64,000 bases of DNA from assembly GCA_013400155.1 (NCBI GenBank), contig VXBM01000010.1:2552817-2616816 (forward strand). The letters run 5' to 3'. Position 1 is the first letter of the stretch, and every line of letters starts with the position of its first letter. The notes under the pieces are model-generated. The model did not search any database and was not told the origin of the DNA. It worked only from the letters and a program-made list of their open reading frames with translations. Source of the DNA: Helopsaltes ochotensis (taxonomy: Eukaryota > Chordata > Aves > Passeriformes > Locustellidae). Shown in pieces: positions 10,401-24,237 of the stretch. The translations under genes and the position numbers were made by a program.

Positions 10401-13400
10401 CCAAAAATTAAATATTAAGTGCTTTCCTGATGGACACTGGCATTATCAGACAGCTTGCACATTTAAGCTACTTGAACCCAGGAACACGTCTTAGTACCCA
10501 GCACACGGAGACTGCCTAGTCTGGAATGTGTATTGGGACTAAAAGTTTAAAATGCAGAAACAAGAGTCCAATCTGTCGGGAGTGTACATGTTTCTTGCTA
10601 AAGCTGTGCGGGCCTAAAATAGTGCTAAAATTAATTTTGTTTCCTTGTACTGCTAGGTAGGTCAACATGCAGGATTTTTTTCCCACCTAGAAACAAGGCT
10701 ACAGCTTCGACTATTCAGCACCAGCAAAACCAGTAGAGACTTCAGGCAAAAAACTTTAACCCAATAAAACACCAGCACATATATTTGAGTGGCAGCTATA
10801 TGAAGTATTTTGGGGTTTTCTGTATTTGTACATTAATCTCACTCTGAACCCCAAATCCAGTTTCTTAGGTTTCAGTACCATGGATATTTCAGCAACAAAG
10901 GACAGAAGAGGGGTGTTGGAGAAATACAAGTCAGAGTGCTTGAAAAGCCAAAATTGTACTGATTTTGCATGTGGAGATTACTTCAGAAGAATCTCTGAAC
11001 CTCTAGCTGATCACTTCTTCAGACATCTTATCTAAACCACATTTAGTAGAAAAGACAGGGGAGTCGGATTTCTATGATTTCCAATTATCCTGACTCAACT
11101 CCTCCAACAGATCAAGCATCTGATTCATTTTCAGAACCACATTCTACAAAGCTGTGTTTGTGGCCTATAAGACAATCCTTTTACTCTTAAAGCGTTACAG
11201 AGCTTCATAAACAAATCAAACTGTTGTACAGAGGAAGAGTACAAAGCTCCGACTAACAATTGGTGCTTGACAGACACTCAGGTATGCTTACAATACCTTA
11301 CAGATGAGACTAATGCCTCAGCAATCCCAACTTTTCACAGCAGCTCCTCCAGAAACCCCATCGAATTCTGGATTCTTATTTAATCTCTTGGAAAAATAAG
11401 GAACACTGGCTTACTTGAGGAGTGCCTTAGTCCTGCACAATCCATCTCTAAATCTATAAACTAGACTTATTTTTGGGAAATTCTAGAAGGACTGAGATAC
11501 TACCTTTTTTTTTTCTGCTTATCCTCTTCATGTATCAGAATTTGTCCATATTTGAGGCAGGGAACAGCTACTCCATTCCCTTCCACTTGATTTCAGTCAG
11601 TCCTTGCAGGAAGTTTGCTCCATCCTACTCATACAGAGATTTATGATAACAGGGTTCTCTCCCTTTTCATTCTCTACCCAAGGCCAAGAAGTTGTTGTCC
11701 ATATAGGTGCCAAAATGTATGCAAATCACATTTTAAAATCCGTTTCTAACAGTGTAAGAAAAGACAACCTACCCTCTGCTTTCTTAGCAAAACATCATCT
11801 TTTCAGAAAGTGTTTATTTAATGTCTAGCACTGGATTTCTTGTTTCTGGGTCAGACTCCCTAGGGGTTCCCCAAGACCAGTTTGTCTTATTACAGATGAA
11901 CTATCATAACAACAAAATTAAGAAAAAGTTCTGTTGCCATTTTGAGTTGGACACAGCTTTCTTACTGTAAACCTTCAACCCTAAACTATCTAGGCAAGCT
12001 GATGTACCAAGAAGTGCTCCCACTGTCTTTCCGAAACAGCTAGAGTTAATATTGTACAATCACGTAAAACCCAGTCTTTGTTCTCAATTGCTTATAAATT
12101 ACTTCAAAACTTGAGCACCTCACCAGTGCCATGGGTTCAGCAGTACCACTGCAGGTGGCTCAGGTACTTCACTTAGGTACTTCTAGGATAACCAATGAAA
12201 CTAACCCAACAAGGAACATACTGCCCTCTTCCTACACTTAAACCTGAATTCTTCAAATAGCTCATGGAGACAACACATCATTCAGTACTTCTGTCATACA
12301 ACTTTTCCCACTGCTCTTCTTTCATCTGAAAGTTTTTGAGTATTTAAAAATAATATTTACTAATATAATTTACTGACAATATTTAATAACGCTAAATGAT
12401 ACACAAAGAGTTAATGAATTCACAATTAAAATACACAAAAATAGTATTTCTTATAGGAGCAAGGCTGCTGTACCTTGAAGTGGTTTCTGAAGTTTATTAC
12501 TTTTGTCCTCATATACACACTGCTTCCTTAAGGTGTTACAGTTAAATGTATCCTTTAACTACCTACAGCAAACAAGAACAAATCCGTTGCTTAATGTGTG
12601 CAATGTTCACACACCTTCACAAGCACCCCAACATTATATTTCTCAGCTGTGAAATTCCACAATCACAGGTACTAGTTGGTATCTCTTACTGACTTAATTC
12701 AACTGATAATAAAGGGTTTATTTCAATTAGTCTCACATTAGAATCAGTGATTTAGATTTAAATTAAATTCACATAATTTTCACGTCCTGTGGGTATGCAT
12801 GTTTTGACAGTACTGCAAAAAATGTGCTGCAAGTTGCATAGAAGTTGATTGAAACCGTCAAATCAGTATTTAATTGCTTGCTGACATGTACCTCAAAAAT
12901 AGTCCAGAGTGGATTTATCTGAACACACAAAAGGACATGCAGAAACCACATTTTAAAGTCATCTCCATGCATAGAAGAAATACAGGTTTTATTGCTACAT
13001 TTTTGATTCCTGAACCAAACACTACAGCTTTTGCCTATCATTTGCTCTATGATTACATGCATCACCTCAGACTTCAGGAATTCTTTTTTCCATATAATGG
13101 ATATTATAAAGTAATACTTGTAAAATTAAACCAATATTAAAAAAGGTTTTAAACATAAAAATTTTCTTACTTCTTTTGTTCTGAACCCCAGCCATGGCGA
13201 AAATGAAACTCTGTGCAGTCTCATTAAATACATTTGCTCAGATAATGCACAAGAAAAGCAATCCATAAGCGATGTGCAAAGTTCACAAAGTTTTTGCATA
13301 AACTTGTATTCAATCTGTCATCTCTTCTCTCCTGAATTTGGTTCTGCAGAAGGCAATATTCAGGATATGGAGTCCAGCAGTTCTCACCACTTTTCCCCTA

Positions 13401-13625
13401 CTTAAATCTCATTTTCTGTAATATACAATTTTTACTTTAATCCTAATCAGTCAGTAACAACTTTGGAGATGTCTTCTAGACTTTCTGTGTCTTTTGGTAA
13501 TTTTAACAGGCTTTCTTCACACATTAAAACCTACTCTTCACCACATCACTCTTTAGGACTGTGAATCCCTGTTAGAGAAGAGCACTTTTGGAAAAAAAAA
13601 AAAAGCATGCTGCCACCAATTCTTA
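7441..13625. other. Unassigned intronic sequence
   Basis: No gene, RNA or clear repeat was seen. There is a slightly GC-rich patch at 8340-8440, and an isolated CACAGAATC at about 8460 that is too little to call CR1. The longest chance frames are under 100 codons and lack recognisable motifs. Confidence 0.6.
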
Positions 13626-14232
13626 GATCATAGAATTACAGAACTGTTTGGGCTGGAAGGACCTTAAAAGTCATCCAGTTCCCACTCACCTGCCAAGGGC
13701 AAGGGCTGTGACGCCTTCCCCTAGACCAGGTTGCTCAAAGCCCCACCCAGCTAGAAACTTCCAGGGTTGGGACAGCCACAGCTTCTCTGGACAACCTGTG
13801 CCAGTGTCTCACCACTCTCACCATACAGAATTTCTTCTAACAGCTATTCTTAACCAGCCATCTTTCAGTTTGAAGCCATTCCCCCCTGTTCTGTCATTAC
13901 ATAATCTTGTAAAAAGTCCTCCTCCAGCTTTCCTATAGCCCCCTTGGTACTGGAAGGTGCTCCAAGGTGTTGCCAGGACCTTCTGTTCTCCAGGCTGAAA
14001 AACCCCAGCTTTCTCAGCCTGTCTACACAGCAGAGGTGCCTCAGCCTTCTGAATATTCTTTGTGGCCCTCCTCCGGATTTGCCTCAAAGGTTCATGTCCT
14101 TTTTATATTGAGGGCTTCAGATCTGGATGCAGTACTCCAGGTGGGCTCTCCTGCGAGCAGGATAGAGGGGGAGAATCACCTTCCTCAACCTGCTGCCCAT
14201 GCTGCTTTTGATGCAGCCAAGGATATGCTGGC
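13626..14232 (-). mobile_element. CR1 LINE 3' fragment
   Basis: The plus-strand left edge reads ATCATAGAATTACAGAA and then the CR1-type TTTGGGCTGGAAGGACCTTA. It continues with sequence antisense to the CR1 C-terminal coding region, including antisense of NGFKLKDGWLRIAVRRNS and of LQVEYCIQI-like text near 14130. It is about 0.6 kb long with stops and indels, and a 13-A run lies just outside its left end. It is more diverged than the copy at 21.4 kb, so probably older or of another subfamily. The right boundary near 14232 is approximate. Confidence 0.93.
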
Positions 14233-17200
14233 GATATATCAATCTAGTTATGTCAACAGTCTGTAAGTACTAACTTAAAAAAACCCCAACAAACTCAAAT
14301 CTGAACAGACACAGGCCAGGAAAAAAACCACCTTAAGATAAATTCAAATGGTAAATCTTTCATCTTCAAGGTCAGGTGTCCTTTCCAAAAGATAAGCTTT
14401 TAAGATAGTAGTTTAGAGAAGACAGACAGAGCTGAATTAATAATTAATTGTGGCTGCTGTTTCCTGTGCAAGTGCCACTCTGAACCATGCATTCTCCCTG
14501 CTTTTGCCTTGCACCATCTCTGGCTGCCCTGATGGGTGAGCTTAGCTTGATAAACCAGCAGAAAACTAACCAAAGAAAGGGGGAAAGTTGCTAAACCACA
14601 AATAAATCAAAGTGAATAGCTTTCTCCTATTACCCTGAATAGTGTCACTACAGGGTGAGATGAGCAGCAGGGAAGGAAGAGGATCCCTGGACTGGGTAGG
14701 AAGGGTGAGGTGTGAAGAGCATGCTCTGCCCTCTGCAGCTGCCTGCCTCCAGATCCATTTGGGACATCCTGCCACAGTGATAGTCAACAGAGCTGTAGAA
14801 AGGGCACTAATGTCACCAACAAAGAAAACATCCCAAAGAGATGATCATGTGTTTTAAAGCTACTGGAAGTTTTGCTGCTGTTGAAACAGGTTCTTGCTTA
14901 TTTTACAAGGACCATAGTTGCCACTTGGTTATCAGTACTTGCTGTAAAAGAGCACTTGCTTCACCCAGTGACCTGTGCCTGCTCACGCAGCTGAGTCTCC
15001 AACCCATCTCCTCTTCCTCCAGTCTTTACCAATCGAAGCTCAAGAGTTTATTTTCACAAAACATCCCTGGCCACTGTCCTATTTCAAACAGTATTACTCT
15101 GGGAAAAAATGGCAGATGTGGTAGTCTGGAATCAACTGCATGATACTTGTACCACACCGACTGGTCTTAGTTAATCTATCTGCCTTCAGTTATGGCAGCA
15201 GAGAGTACATGACAAATATAGTAGGAATGAGTTACTAAATCCAATATTTTCACAAATGTGATTAGGGGTCTGTAAAGAACTGGATAAAAAAATGAGAGAA
15301 ACTTCACTCACTATCTTTGTGTATCATCACGAAAAAGCACACCTCATTTTCAAGAACAAAACACTAGAAAAACTTAGACCTGCTGAGCCTACTGGACACT
15401 TCAGACCTACTTCATCAGTGATTTCTGTATATCAAAGAAAAGGCTATTAGAGAATTAATACAGAGTATGAGGAATTTGTTGTAACAATTCTCCATGACTT
15501 GGACTCAACACTATTATAATATTGGTACCTTCCTTGAGAGACTAATACAGCTCATTTTAAAAAAAAAATCTAATCCTGACAATGAAAATTCTCTATATTC
15601 TAAACTTTAGAAAAAAAAGCATTTTACATATTTCATTTACCCTGAAGTTTCCAAATAAAATATGAACTAGAAATACAACTGTTGTACTATTTATTTTCTC
15701 TCTTAATTACTTAAACCATGTTTTTTCAGTTAAAATAATTTTTAAAAGAACAGGATTAATAAAAACAATCTCACTACATTAAAATTAAGTTCTGCATCAA
15801 AACAAAGTTTCATTATACCAAAATTGACAACATGGAATAAATAAGACATAGGCTGCCCATCAAAAGAAAAAAAAGAGTGCAAGACAGTGTAAAACTGTTA
15901 GCAATGTTCATATGAAACACAAAGTGATTACTGCGTTTCTTACAACACTATATGAATACTCCACACATCAAGAAAAGAAAAATCACAAAAGCAAGAGACA
16001 TGAGGAAGCCTTTTGATAATGTAAGAATAGATGGATTACAACAATCAATGTTACAAAAGCAAACTGCTACAAGATGAGACCTTTTCTGTAAATGGCTAAT
16101 CCACATTAATAAAACCACCACTAAACATCACTGCAGGTAACAATTTATTTTAGATTAATATCACCTAAGCCAAAACATATTTTAATGTAACAGCATGGGG
16201 TACATTTTAAAACAGTTAAGTCATTTTAGTCATCAGCACAATCCAACATTTCTAGGAATGCAAGTCATTTTTATTAGGCAGCCAGCTGCAGACATTGCTG
16301 GAACTAAAGTTCCAGAAAAACTGGGAAAATTACCATTCATATGCTTTCAAAAGCCTCCCAAACACATGAATGGAAGCTGTGTTTGAATGGCAGAAGTCAA
16401 ACAATTTGAAACTAGAGTAAAGGAAATAAATAGTGATTTATTTGCAGTATATCTTTTCATTCCACATAAAAATGCTTGTGCTTAGTGACCAAGATTTGGT
16501 CCATACTTACATGAAGGTACTACTGCGATGATGTATTATGAAATAATCTTTGAAAAAAATGAACTAGGAGCAACTGCTTTAAAGAATTACTTTCCTGCAC
16601 ACAGCACCAGGGATGGCAGTGATGACTAATGGGGAGAGGCACTGCTCGGCCAGCTCAGTCCCACAGTGTGGGGGAGGCACTGCATACCAGGGAATGCTTG
16701 CAGGGAATGAGAAGCAGATACTCTTGCATTGCAGGGAAATAACCGGGGCAGTAAGACAAATAAAGCTGCTCAGCCTTTCCTCCTGTAGTATTTTTAAAAT
16801 GTAATTAAAATAAACTGATAAATGTCAGTGTCATCTTATGAAAATTCCCTTTATTTCCATATGTAAAGCTAATACTGAATGAGTTTCTTACACATAGATG
16901 TCTATACTGTATTCACCTAAACAAAATTAAGCCCAGGGCTCCATGTCCATTACACATGATAATATGTGCAAAGCCCACATGATAAAATCTTAAATTTTGC
17001 AATAATACTGACTCTCAAACTTCCATCATTCTTCCTTTTTACACAAAAATCAAACATTTTAGGCCACAGTGCAGCTTCCTATACAATAGTTACCATAGCT
17101 GTCATTCTTCAATTCAAACAAGTTATTAATTATTACAGCTTTACCCAGCAGCACTTCCTGTGAATATTTCTAGATGATGTAAAGAAGCTTCTTGTTCTTA

Positions 17201-17253
17201 GTTTAAAAAAGCAGAATTTAAGTTTTTAAAAATAGGTATACTTTTTTTTCTTT

Positions 17254-17292
<39 letters not shown>

Positions 17293-20200
17293 TAACAATA
17301 AAAATAGACAATGTTTCAAAATTTCCAGGAATATCTTCAGGTGATCTGAATGCGACACTTACTACATCTTACTGCAAAAAGTAGAATTAGCTAATGTTAC
17401 GCTGACCACACTTTATCCTCTCAAATTTTAGAGGAGATACATGGAGGTTCTTGGCAGAAACTTTGCAGACTTGGAATTCCCAAGCCATTTCTCCCACATA
17501 AATCAGAATACATCCTGGGGATGTATATGTATGCTAACCAAGGGGATCTCAAGGAAGTCAGTTATACCTGCACAACGTAACATGCCAGTTTTATAACCAT
17601 GGTTCTGCTTCTACCTGGATGGTTCAATTATTTAGGGATAAATGGACATTCCCAAAACTAACCAGTAAATGGAATATTTTAAAACACAGATGGGACTGAT
17701 CTGTGTGGTTCAGCTGAAGCTGAGCTTTAAAGTGAAACATATCAGAAAAATGGGAAAGGCAAAGCGTAACAAGTAAAACCAGCTTAGGTCAATAATGATG
17801 CTGTATCATTGAGTGCAAATGTCTTACATGAATTGCACTAAAAAAAGAATCCTACTTGAAAGAAAAAAAAAAAAAGGTCAGACAGGGTGAAATAGAGCCT
17901 TTAAAAGCCCGGAACAATTTGCAACACAAATACTGAGGAGCAAGGAGCTTCCTCTTTGAATGAAGCAAGGGTCTGACCCCTTCCTGTGTCACAAGTCCCC
18001 ACACTTACTTAATATGTTTTCTACTGGCAGTAAAACAAACATCAATTCTATCAGCTTTAAAGACAAGTGTGGATCAAAAAATATTGTATTCTATCCAGTT
18101 TTAGAAGAGATAGAAGATGTATTTGAATGAGCATCTTCAGTTCTTTGTTGTTTGAACTGCTCCATAACATTACTTGTGATGAAATAGCTCATAACTTAGA
18201 TTTCATAAATAAATACTAACTTCAGTTTTTTAAGCAGATCCTATAATAACCTAAGAAAACAAAATGACTGCTACAAAATTTACAAGAAAAACACAAGATC
18301 ATGGAGAAAATGGTACCTTGGCAACTCATGCAACTCCATAGTATGTCTTATAATCTTGAGTTAAGCTACACTTTATGCATTAATTTCCTTCATAGACATA
18401 AAATGCCCAGGTTAGATCTGTAGCTAGCTGACTCTTACACAGACACCCACAAGTTTCAGATGATTAATTGAAGCTAGGAATGTTGCAATACTTTTTTAAG
18501 AAGTGGAAGTAGCAGTGGACCCCTCAAAACCCTGGCTGGACAGATCCAAGTGAAGCTCAGTTTGCAATGTGCCAAAGCTAAAGAAGAAAAGGCTGCAAAT
18601 TGAAGGTATGATGTGCTGCTGCAGCAGAGGAGACAGTTGTGTCAGATCATACACACATAAAAACCCCACCTGTTTTACCTGTTTAACAGTTGATATTATG
18701 CAACTCTGACTGCAGAGAGTCAGCTGGCATTCGTATATTCTCTTCCCATTAGTCAGAGTTTTCCAACAGATAATTCTAAGTGTTGAAGAAAATAATCACA
18801 TTGTATTTTCTTTTTTGTTTTATATATATATGTCTTGGGGAAGAAAAAAAAGGTCAGTTGAAGCCTAAATTAAACATTAAAGTCTAAAACAACAAAATCA
18901 AAATATTAGGCAATTCTAAAATAACATTAAACTAAGTTTAAAAACTGAAAATATTTCTGTTTTATAAAATGCAACTATGGAGCAAAATGTCAATGAATAA
19001 CAGTTAAAACAAAGTCTTGCATTAAACTAGCTGGATTTAACGTTCAGTGGAATGAGTTTCTATAATTCTCTTTTTAAAGGGTGGTACTTGAAACTCTATG
19101 TATCATTTATTTGAACTTTGTTTCAACTCAGCAATACTATCTTGCTAGATTGTCACTTTCAAACCTGTGAATTACAATACAAAATTAAACACAAATTATC
19201 TTATGGAGTGCTTCTGGTACAAATGCTGGCAACAACTATAATTTCTTAATATAACCGCATCATGATAAGCAACTGCAAATAAAACTGTCCTAGCACAGGG
19301 GATATTGAGTACCTTGGATCCCTCTGCAGATAAAAGCAAAGCAGAGGCTGAAGTCAGCTTTGCCAGGTTTCACTGACACAGATCTGAACATGCGAAGAAG
19401 AAAGACAATTCACTTCTTCCTGCCTGCATTTCCAAAATCTACCTTTGTACTTTGACTTTCCATCACACAGAGCGCAAACACGCCACTTACAAGTTCAAGA
19501 TGACTGGGTATCCTCAAATTAGGGTAGAAGGAAAAATTCAGCTTTGTTCCCTTATGCCTCCCTCCAGCTGTTCACTCTGAGTGCTAAGAGAATCACCATG
19601 AGAAGGCAGGAAAGCACATGGATAAATACTGGCATGAAGCATCGATGAACAACCTCAGAGCATGCACAGGCGAGCATCTGCACCTGACCCACACTAACCA
19701 TAAGATAAAATCTTTCCAATTGTCTGTTTCTAAGACCTTCTAAATTGGAGGATGGCTGAGTAAGTATCATAGTGATCTCAAAACTACTAATGTCTGTGAG
19801 ACATGGTCGTTCAGTCTATGAGGTTTTGTTTCGTTATTTATGAAAATAAACTAGAGCGAAAGCTGTGATTGTAACACAGCTGTAACATGGACTGGATACG
19901 CATATATACTGACCTGATCACCTTCCTAGTTCCAACAAAAAGCTTCCAAACCCTGCTAAGTGTGTTCCTTGCTGCAGGATTGCTATTGACCTTTCATTCT
20001 TGTCCCTTTCCAAATGCAAAGACAGGCTAATTTTGAGCTACTTTATTTCCAGTCTGCCAGACAATGTTTATGGAGCAGTAGGGATCTGGGACATGGAAGA
20101 GAAGAGAGGCTGAAATACTCCAGTTCTTCCCAAGGCTGTCTAACAAACACTAGTTGAAGTTTTCATGACTCCCAGGATTCCAAGCTAGAACATGTAAACT

Positions 20201-21378
20201 CTGATACCGGGATTGTATGTAACAACCTTACGCATCTCATCCTTCTGCTTCTGGGAGACAATATAAAGGGTTTCCAGTTGTTCATTGCGGTTTGTTTTTT
20301 TACCACCTCCCCACCCCTTCCACTACGGCAAGAAAAAGACTCTGACCTCAACAGGGCAATTATTAAAAGGCACCTGTAGTATTATCATGCCATATGTTAG
20401 GGAATATTTAACTCAGAGTATGTATAGCCCATAGCTCTCTACTGGACCAACTGGACATGAATGATACCATGGAATTGTAAGGGAACCCTCAGGCTTTGTC
20501 AACCAACTCACTGCTGGTAACTGCTGCCTGAGCATTTGGCCTGACCTCAAAATTACTTTATATCCCAACACATCAGTAGTTATCACTGGACCAGCAAACA
20601 CAGCAGCTGATATAATATGGCTCTTCCCCCTCAAATATCAACATACAATTGATTTGACAATTCTGTAACTGCCTTTATTTCTACTTTACAATCAGCTACT
20701 TCAGGTTGGTTCAGAGAGTGGATTCATATCTAAAATTCAGACAGAATAATAAGTATTTTTAAATATACATTTTTTATTAGAAAGCCATTTAGTGCTAGGT
20801 CTTTAAACAAGACAAAGTTGGTGAAAGGGAGATGACTACTTCCCTGATTAAAGCACTCACTTTTCTGTAATCTGTCTGAACCCAAATCTTCCCCTCTTCA
20901 TAAAAGGTCTCTGACAAGGATAAAGCCTCATGAAGGGTGTTACGGAGTTAGTTGTTCTCACTCCCTCCTCCTGAAATTATTTCAGCCTTTTATAAACACA
21001 TTTCCTGAATCCCAGATTGGATGCCAAGTATCTTGTCAAAGTTAGGTACTAATTCCCCCTCTTACTCTGTTCAACTGCTGTTATTTTATGCAAAATAAAA
21101 ACACCAAAGGGAAAGAAGAAATCACTGTGGACTGGAACTTGTGTTTTCCAAAAGCAGAAGCCCTCAGTCTGCAGGTAATTCTGTTCCTCTCAATCATTTA
21201 CATTTCTTTTCCATACAAAACATGCAACAAGAGAATCAGGCAAAGCCTCACAAGCAGAATTGTTCCACCACACCCTAGCAGATGAGATACCCCAAATCTC
21301 ATTTGCATTTCTTTATGGAAAGGAGAAAAAACACCTACCAACACCAGGTAGCCTGCTTAAGGTGCACTTGATTCAACT
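14233..21378. other. Unassigned intronic sequence between CR1 copies
   Basis: AT-rich sequence with a long poly-T at 17242-17289 and modestly GC-rich patches at 14640-14780, 16600-16760 and 18500-18640. None of the open frames has family motifs. Confidence 0.6.
17242..17289. repeat. Poly-T tract
   Basis: Eight T, then a short CTTTCC interruption, then 34 uninterrupted T. It may be the poly-A tail of a minus-strand retrocopy whose body would lie to the right, but no AATAAA or recognisable body was found. Tract length is likely unreliable. Confidence 0.9.
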
Positions 21379-22745
21379 CACAGAATCACAAAATCATTAG
21401 GTTGGAAGACATCTCTAGGATCATCAAGTCCAACCCAATCCTAACCTCAACTAAACCATGGCACCGAGCGCCACATCAAATCTTTTCTTAAATACATCCA
21501 GAGAAGGTGAGTCCACCACCTCCCCAGGCAAACTATTCCAATACTTTATTGTCCTTTCTGCAAAAGATTTTCTTCTAATATCCAGTCTATGCCTCCCCTG
21601 GCGCAGCTTAAGACAGTGTCCCCTAGTTCTGTCAGTTGCTGCCTGGAGAAATAGACTAACCCCCACCTGACTACAGCCACCCTTCAGGAAGTTGTAGAGA
21701 GTGATAAGGTCACCTTTGAGTCTCCTTTTCTCCAGGCCAAACAACCCCAGCTCCCTCACCAGCCTTGTTGCTTCCTCTGGATGTGCTCAAGTGTCTCAAT
21801 GTCTTTCCTAAAGTGAGGGGCCCAGAACCAGACACAATACTCAAGATGAGGCCTCACTAATGCCGTGTACAAGGGAAGAATGACCTCCCTGCTCCTGCTG
21901 GCCACACTATTCCTAATACAGGCCAGAATGCCGTTGGCCTTCTTGGCCACCAGGGCACACTGCTGGCTCATTTTCAGTCGGTCATCGACCAAAACCCCCA
22001 GATCCCTTTCCACTTGGGCACTGTCCAACCCCTCGGTGCCCAGCCTATAATGTTGCAGCGGGTTATTATAACCAGATGCAAAACTCAGCACTTGGACTTA
22101 TTAAACTTCATCCTATTGGATTCTGCCCATCCATCCAACTGCTTCAGGTCTCTCTGCAGAGTCCTCTTCCCATCCAACAGATCGACACACTCTCAGCTTA
22201 GTGTCATCTGCAAACTTACTAATAAAAGATTCAGTACCCTCATCCATGTCATCAACAAAAATATTAAACAGAACTGGCCCCAGCACAGACCCCTGAGGAA
22301 CACCACTGGTGTGACTGGCCGCCAGCTGGATGCAGCACCGTTCCCCACCACTCTCTGGGCCAGGCCATGCAGCCAGTTCCTAACCCAGCAAAGAGTGCTC
22401 CTGTCCAAGCCATGGGCTGCCAGCTTTTCCAGGAGTGTGCTGTGGGAGACAGTGCCAAAGGCCTTGCTGAAGTCCAAATAGACAACATCCACAGCCTTTC
22501 CTGCATCCATCAGGCGGGTCACCTGGTCATAAAAGGGGACCAGGTTGGTCAAACATGACCCACCTCTCCCAAACCCGTGCTGGCTGGGTCTGATACCCTG
22601 GCTGTCTTTTAAGTGCTGCACAATAGCACTCAGTATAAACTGCTCCATTCTCTTACCTGGTACTGAAGTCAGACTAACTGGCCTATAATTACTCCCGTCA
22701 GATTTGGGAAGAAAACTGTAAAGAGAATGTCCCACATAGCACATT
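21379..22745 (-). mobile_element. CR1 LINE, 5'-truncated with broken reverse transcriptase ORF
   Basis: Read on the minus strand, this is the 3' part of a CR1 non-LTR retrotransposon. Motifs in order are NYRPVSLTSVPGK, GFGRGGSCL, VVYLDFSKAFGTVSH and, after a frameshift, the FVDDMD catalytic box. Downstream come the ERDLGVLVDDRLKMS and LVRPHLEYCVWFWAP segments and the C-terminal YWNSLPGEVVDSPSL block. The coding run is split into at least three frames (22744-22193, 22091-21756, 21759-21451). The second Asp usual in the AFDTV motif is Gly. The 3' tail, seen at 21379 on the plus strand as CACAGAATCACAAAATC, matches the CR1 octamer-type end. It is non-functional and relatively well preserved. The 5' boundary near 22745 is approximate. 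Confidence 0.96.
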
Positions 22746-23408
22746 AACTGTTCTGTAATTTCCTCTGTGGTTTTTTTTTTTCCAGTCTCTTAAAAGAAGT
22801 TTTATCTCAGGCCAAGTGCGACACTTCACCTCTACAGGTATGGAATTTATTTTGGTAAGAAAATGAGAGAAAGATCAATTATGCTCAAGCCATTTTTTAA
22901 TGTGAAAAATCTGTGTTTTCTTCTTCAGCAAGCTATACGGAAAAAAAAATCCTATTCTTTCACCAATTGAATCTACTCAAGAAGTAGCAACAAACCACTC
23001 CCTAGCAGTTATTACAGAATTAAGGCTACAACTGTTGCCTTAACTTTGGGTGCAATGGACAGGTCAGGCAATATATGTGAATACATACAGAAATGCATAC
23101 ACATAGACATTTACGCACAAATAAAACTTTGCTTTGTTTATAGTCATGACAAAAATTAACTTTATGGTCCAGATGCCCCAAAGGACTTAGAATATTCATC
23201 TCCAACTGAACTAGTGGCTTGACACAAGGGAAATCCAACTGACACGGTCTACTTAAATACCTAAGAGAAGCGAGGCCATGTATGCACATTTCTTAAAGAT
23301 ACCTACTGTTGAGACAGAATGGAGGGTTGCAACCATCATCAAAGGCTATAGAACTACTGACAGGCCAAGGAAAAGAAGGAAAAAATCATCCTCAAAGAAA
23401 AAATTTAG

Positions 23409-24110
23409 CAATGGCATGCAGCAAGAGCCTGTATTAGTGCCTGAACTATTCAGCATATCCAGAAATGATTGAAAAAAAGGTGATGGTTAGTGAGAGAACA
23501 GGATTTTTGGTATAAAATTATTTGGAGTACTAAAAATGAAAATCAACAGATTGCAGAAAGACCTAATACTGACCAGTGTAATAAAATAGTAAATGAAATT
23601 CAAGGTGGAGAAATGTAAAATGACAGACACGGAAGAAGAAAACTATCTTCACTTTATATATAAAATAATGGCCTTTCAATTATTATTACACAGTAATGGA
23701 ACACTGGTCTTGTAACAGTTCTAGGAAATTATCATGTTAATGATCTGTGGTGGTCACAAAGGCAAAACAAATGTTAGGCAAGGAATACAGCACATCATGC
23801 CATTGCTTCCCTCCCTTCAAAAATGGCTTACAACACTTAGACAAGATATAAAAACATACAGGAAAGACATCGGGAGTTTCCACAAGTGACAATTAGACTG
23901 ATTTGGACTTGTCAAACTGGATGACTGATGACAGAGGAGGGTTATGGTGTACATTTATTATGAACATGGACAGGAAATGATCATTTGTTGTTGGTTCAAA
24001 ACCAAATCAAAAAGCGAGATGTTTCTTCACATAGTGTGCAGCTAAATTTTAAGAATCCTTTGCAAGGGACCACATAGCTTTTAAGTTTCCATTAACTTCA
24101 GAAAATCCCA
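23409..24110 (+). mobile_element. Ancient CR1/L3-like LINE remnant
   Basis: This is a strongly decayed plus-strand copy. The translation near 23410-23470 (NGMQQEPVLVPELFSISRND) is recognisable as the PQGSVLGPVLFNIFxND reverse-transcriptase motif with substitutions. Further on come AGATTGCAGAAAGACCT, AAATTCAAGGTGGAGAAATG, a KANVLG-like segment at about 23760-23785, and TTTCTTCACATAGTGTGCAG. These are the expected C-terminal landmarks of CR1/L3 elements in the right order. Divergence is far above that of the 21.4-kb copy, so it is likely an amniote-age insertion. The 5' limit may extend left of 23409. Confidence 0.8.
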
Positions 24111-24196
24111 CTGTATCAACAGAGTTCCTTAGCAGCACAGTGAAAAATACCAGATTTTTCTTTTCAAGGCTTCCTTTTTTGCTGCACCATTGCTAT

Positions 24197-24237
24197 ACTC
24201 ATTTAACTAAATGTGCACTCATTTAACTGAACTGTGC
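24197..24237. repeat. 20-21-bp tandem duplication
   Basis: Units 24197-24216 and 24217-24237 both begin ACTCATTTAACT and end TGTGC, with a small difference in between. It lies just right of the ancient CR1 remnant. Confidence 0.9.
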
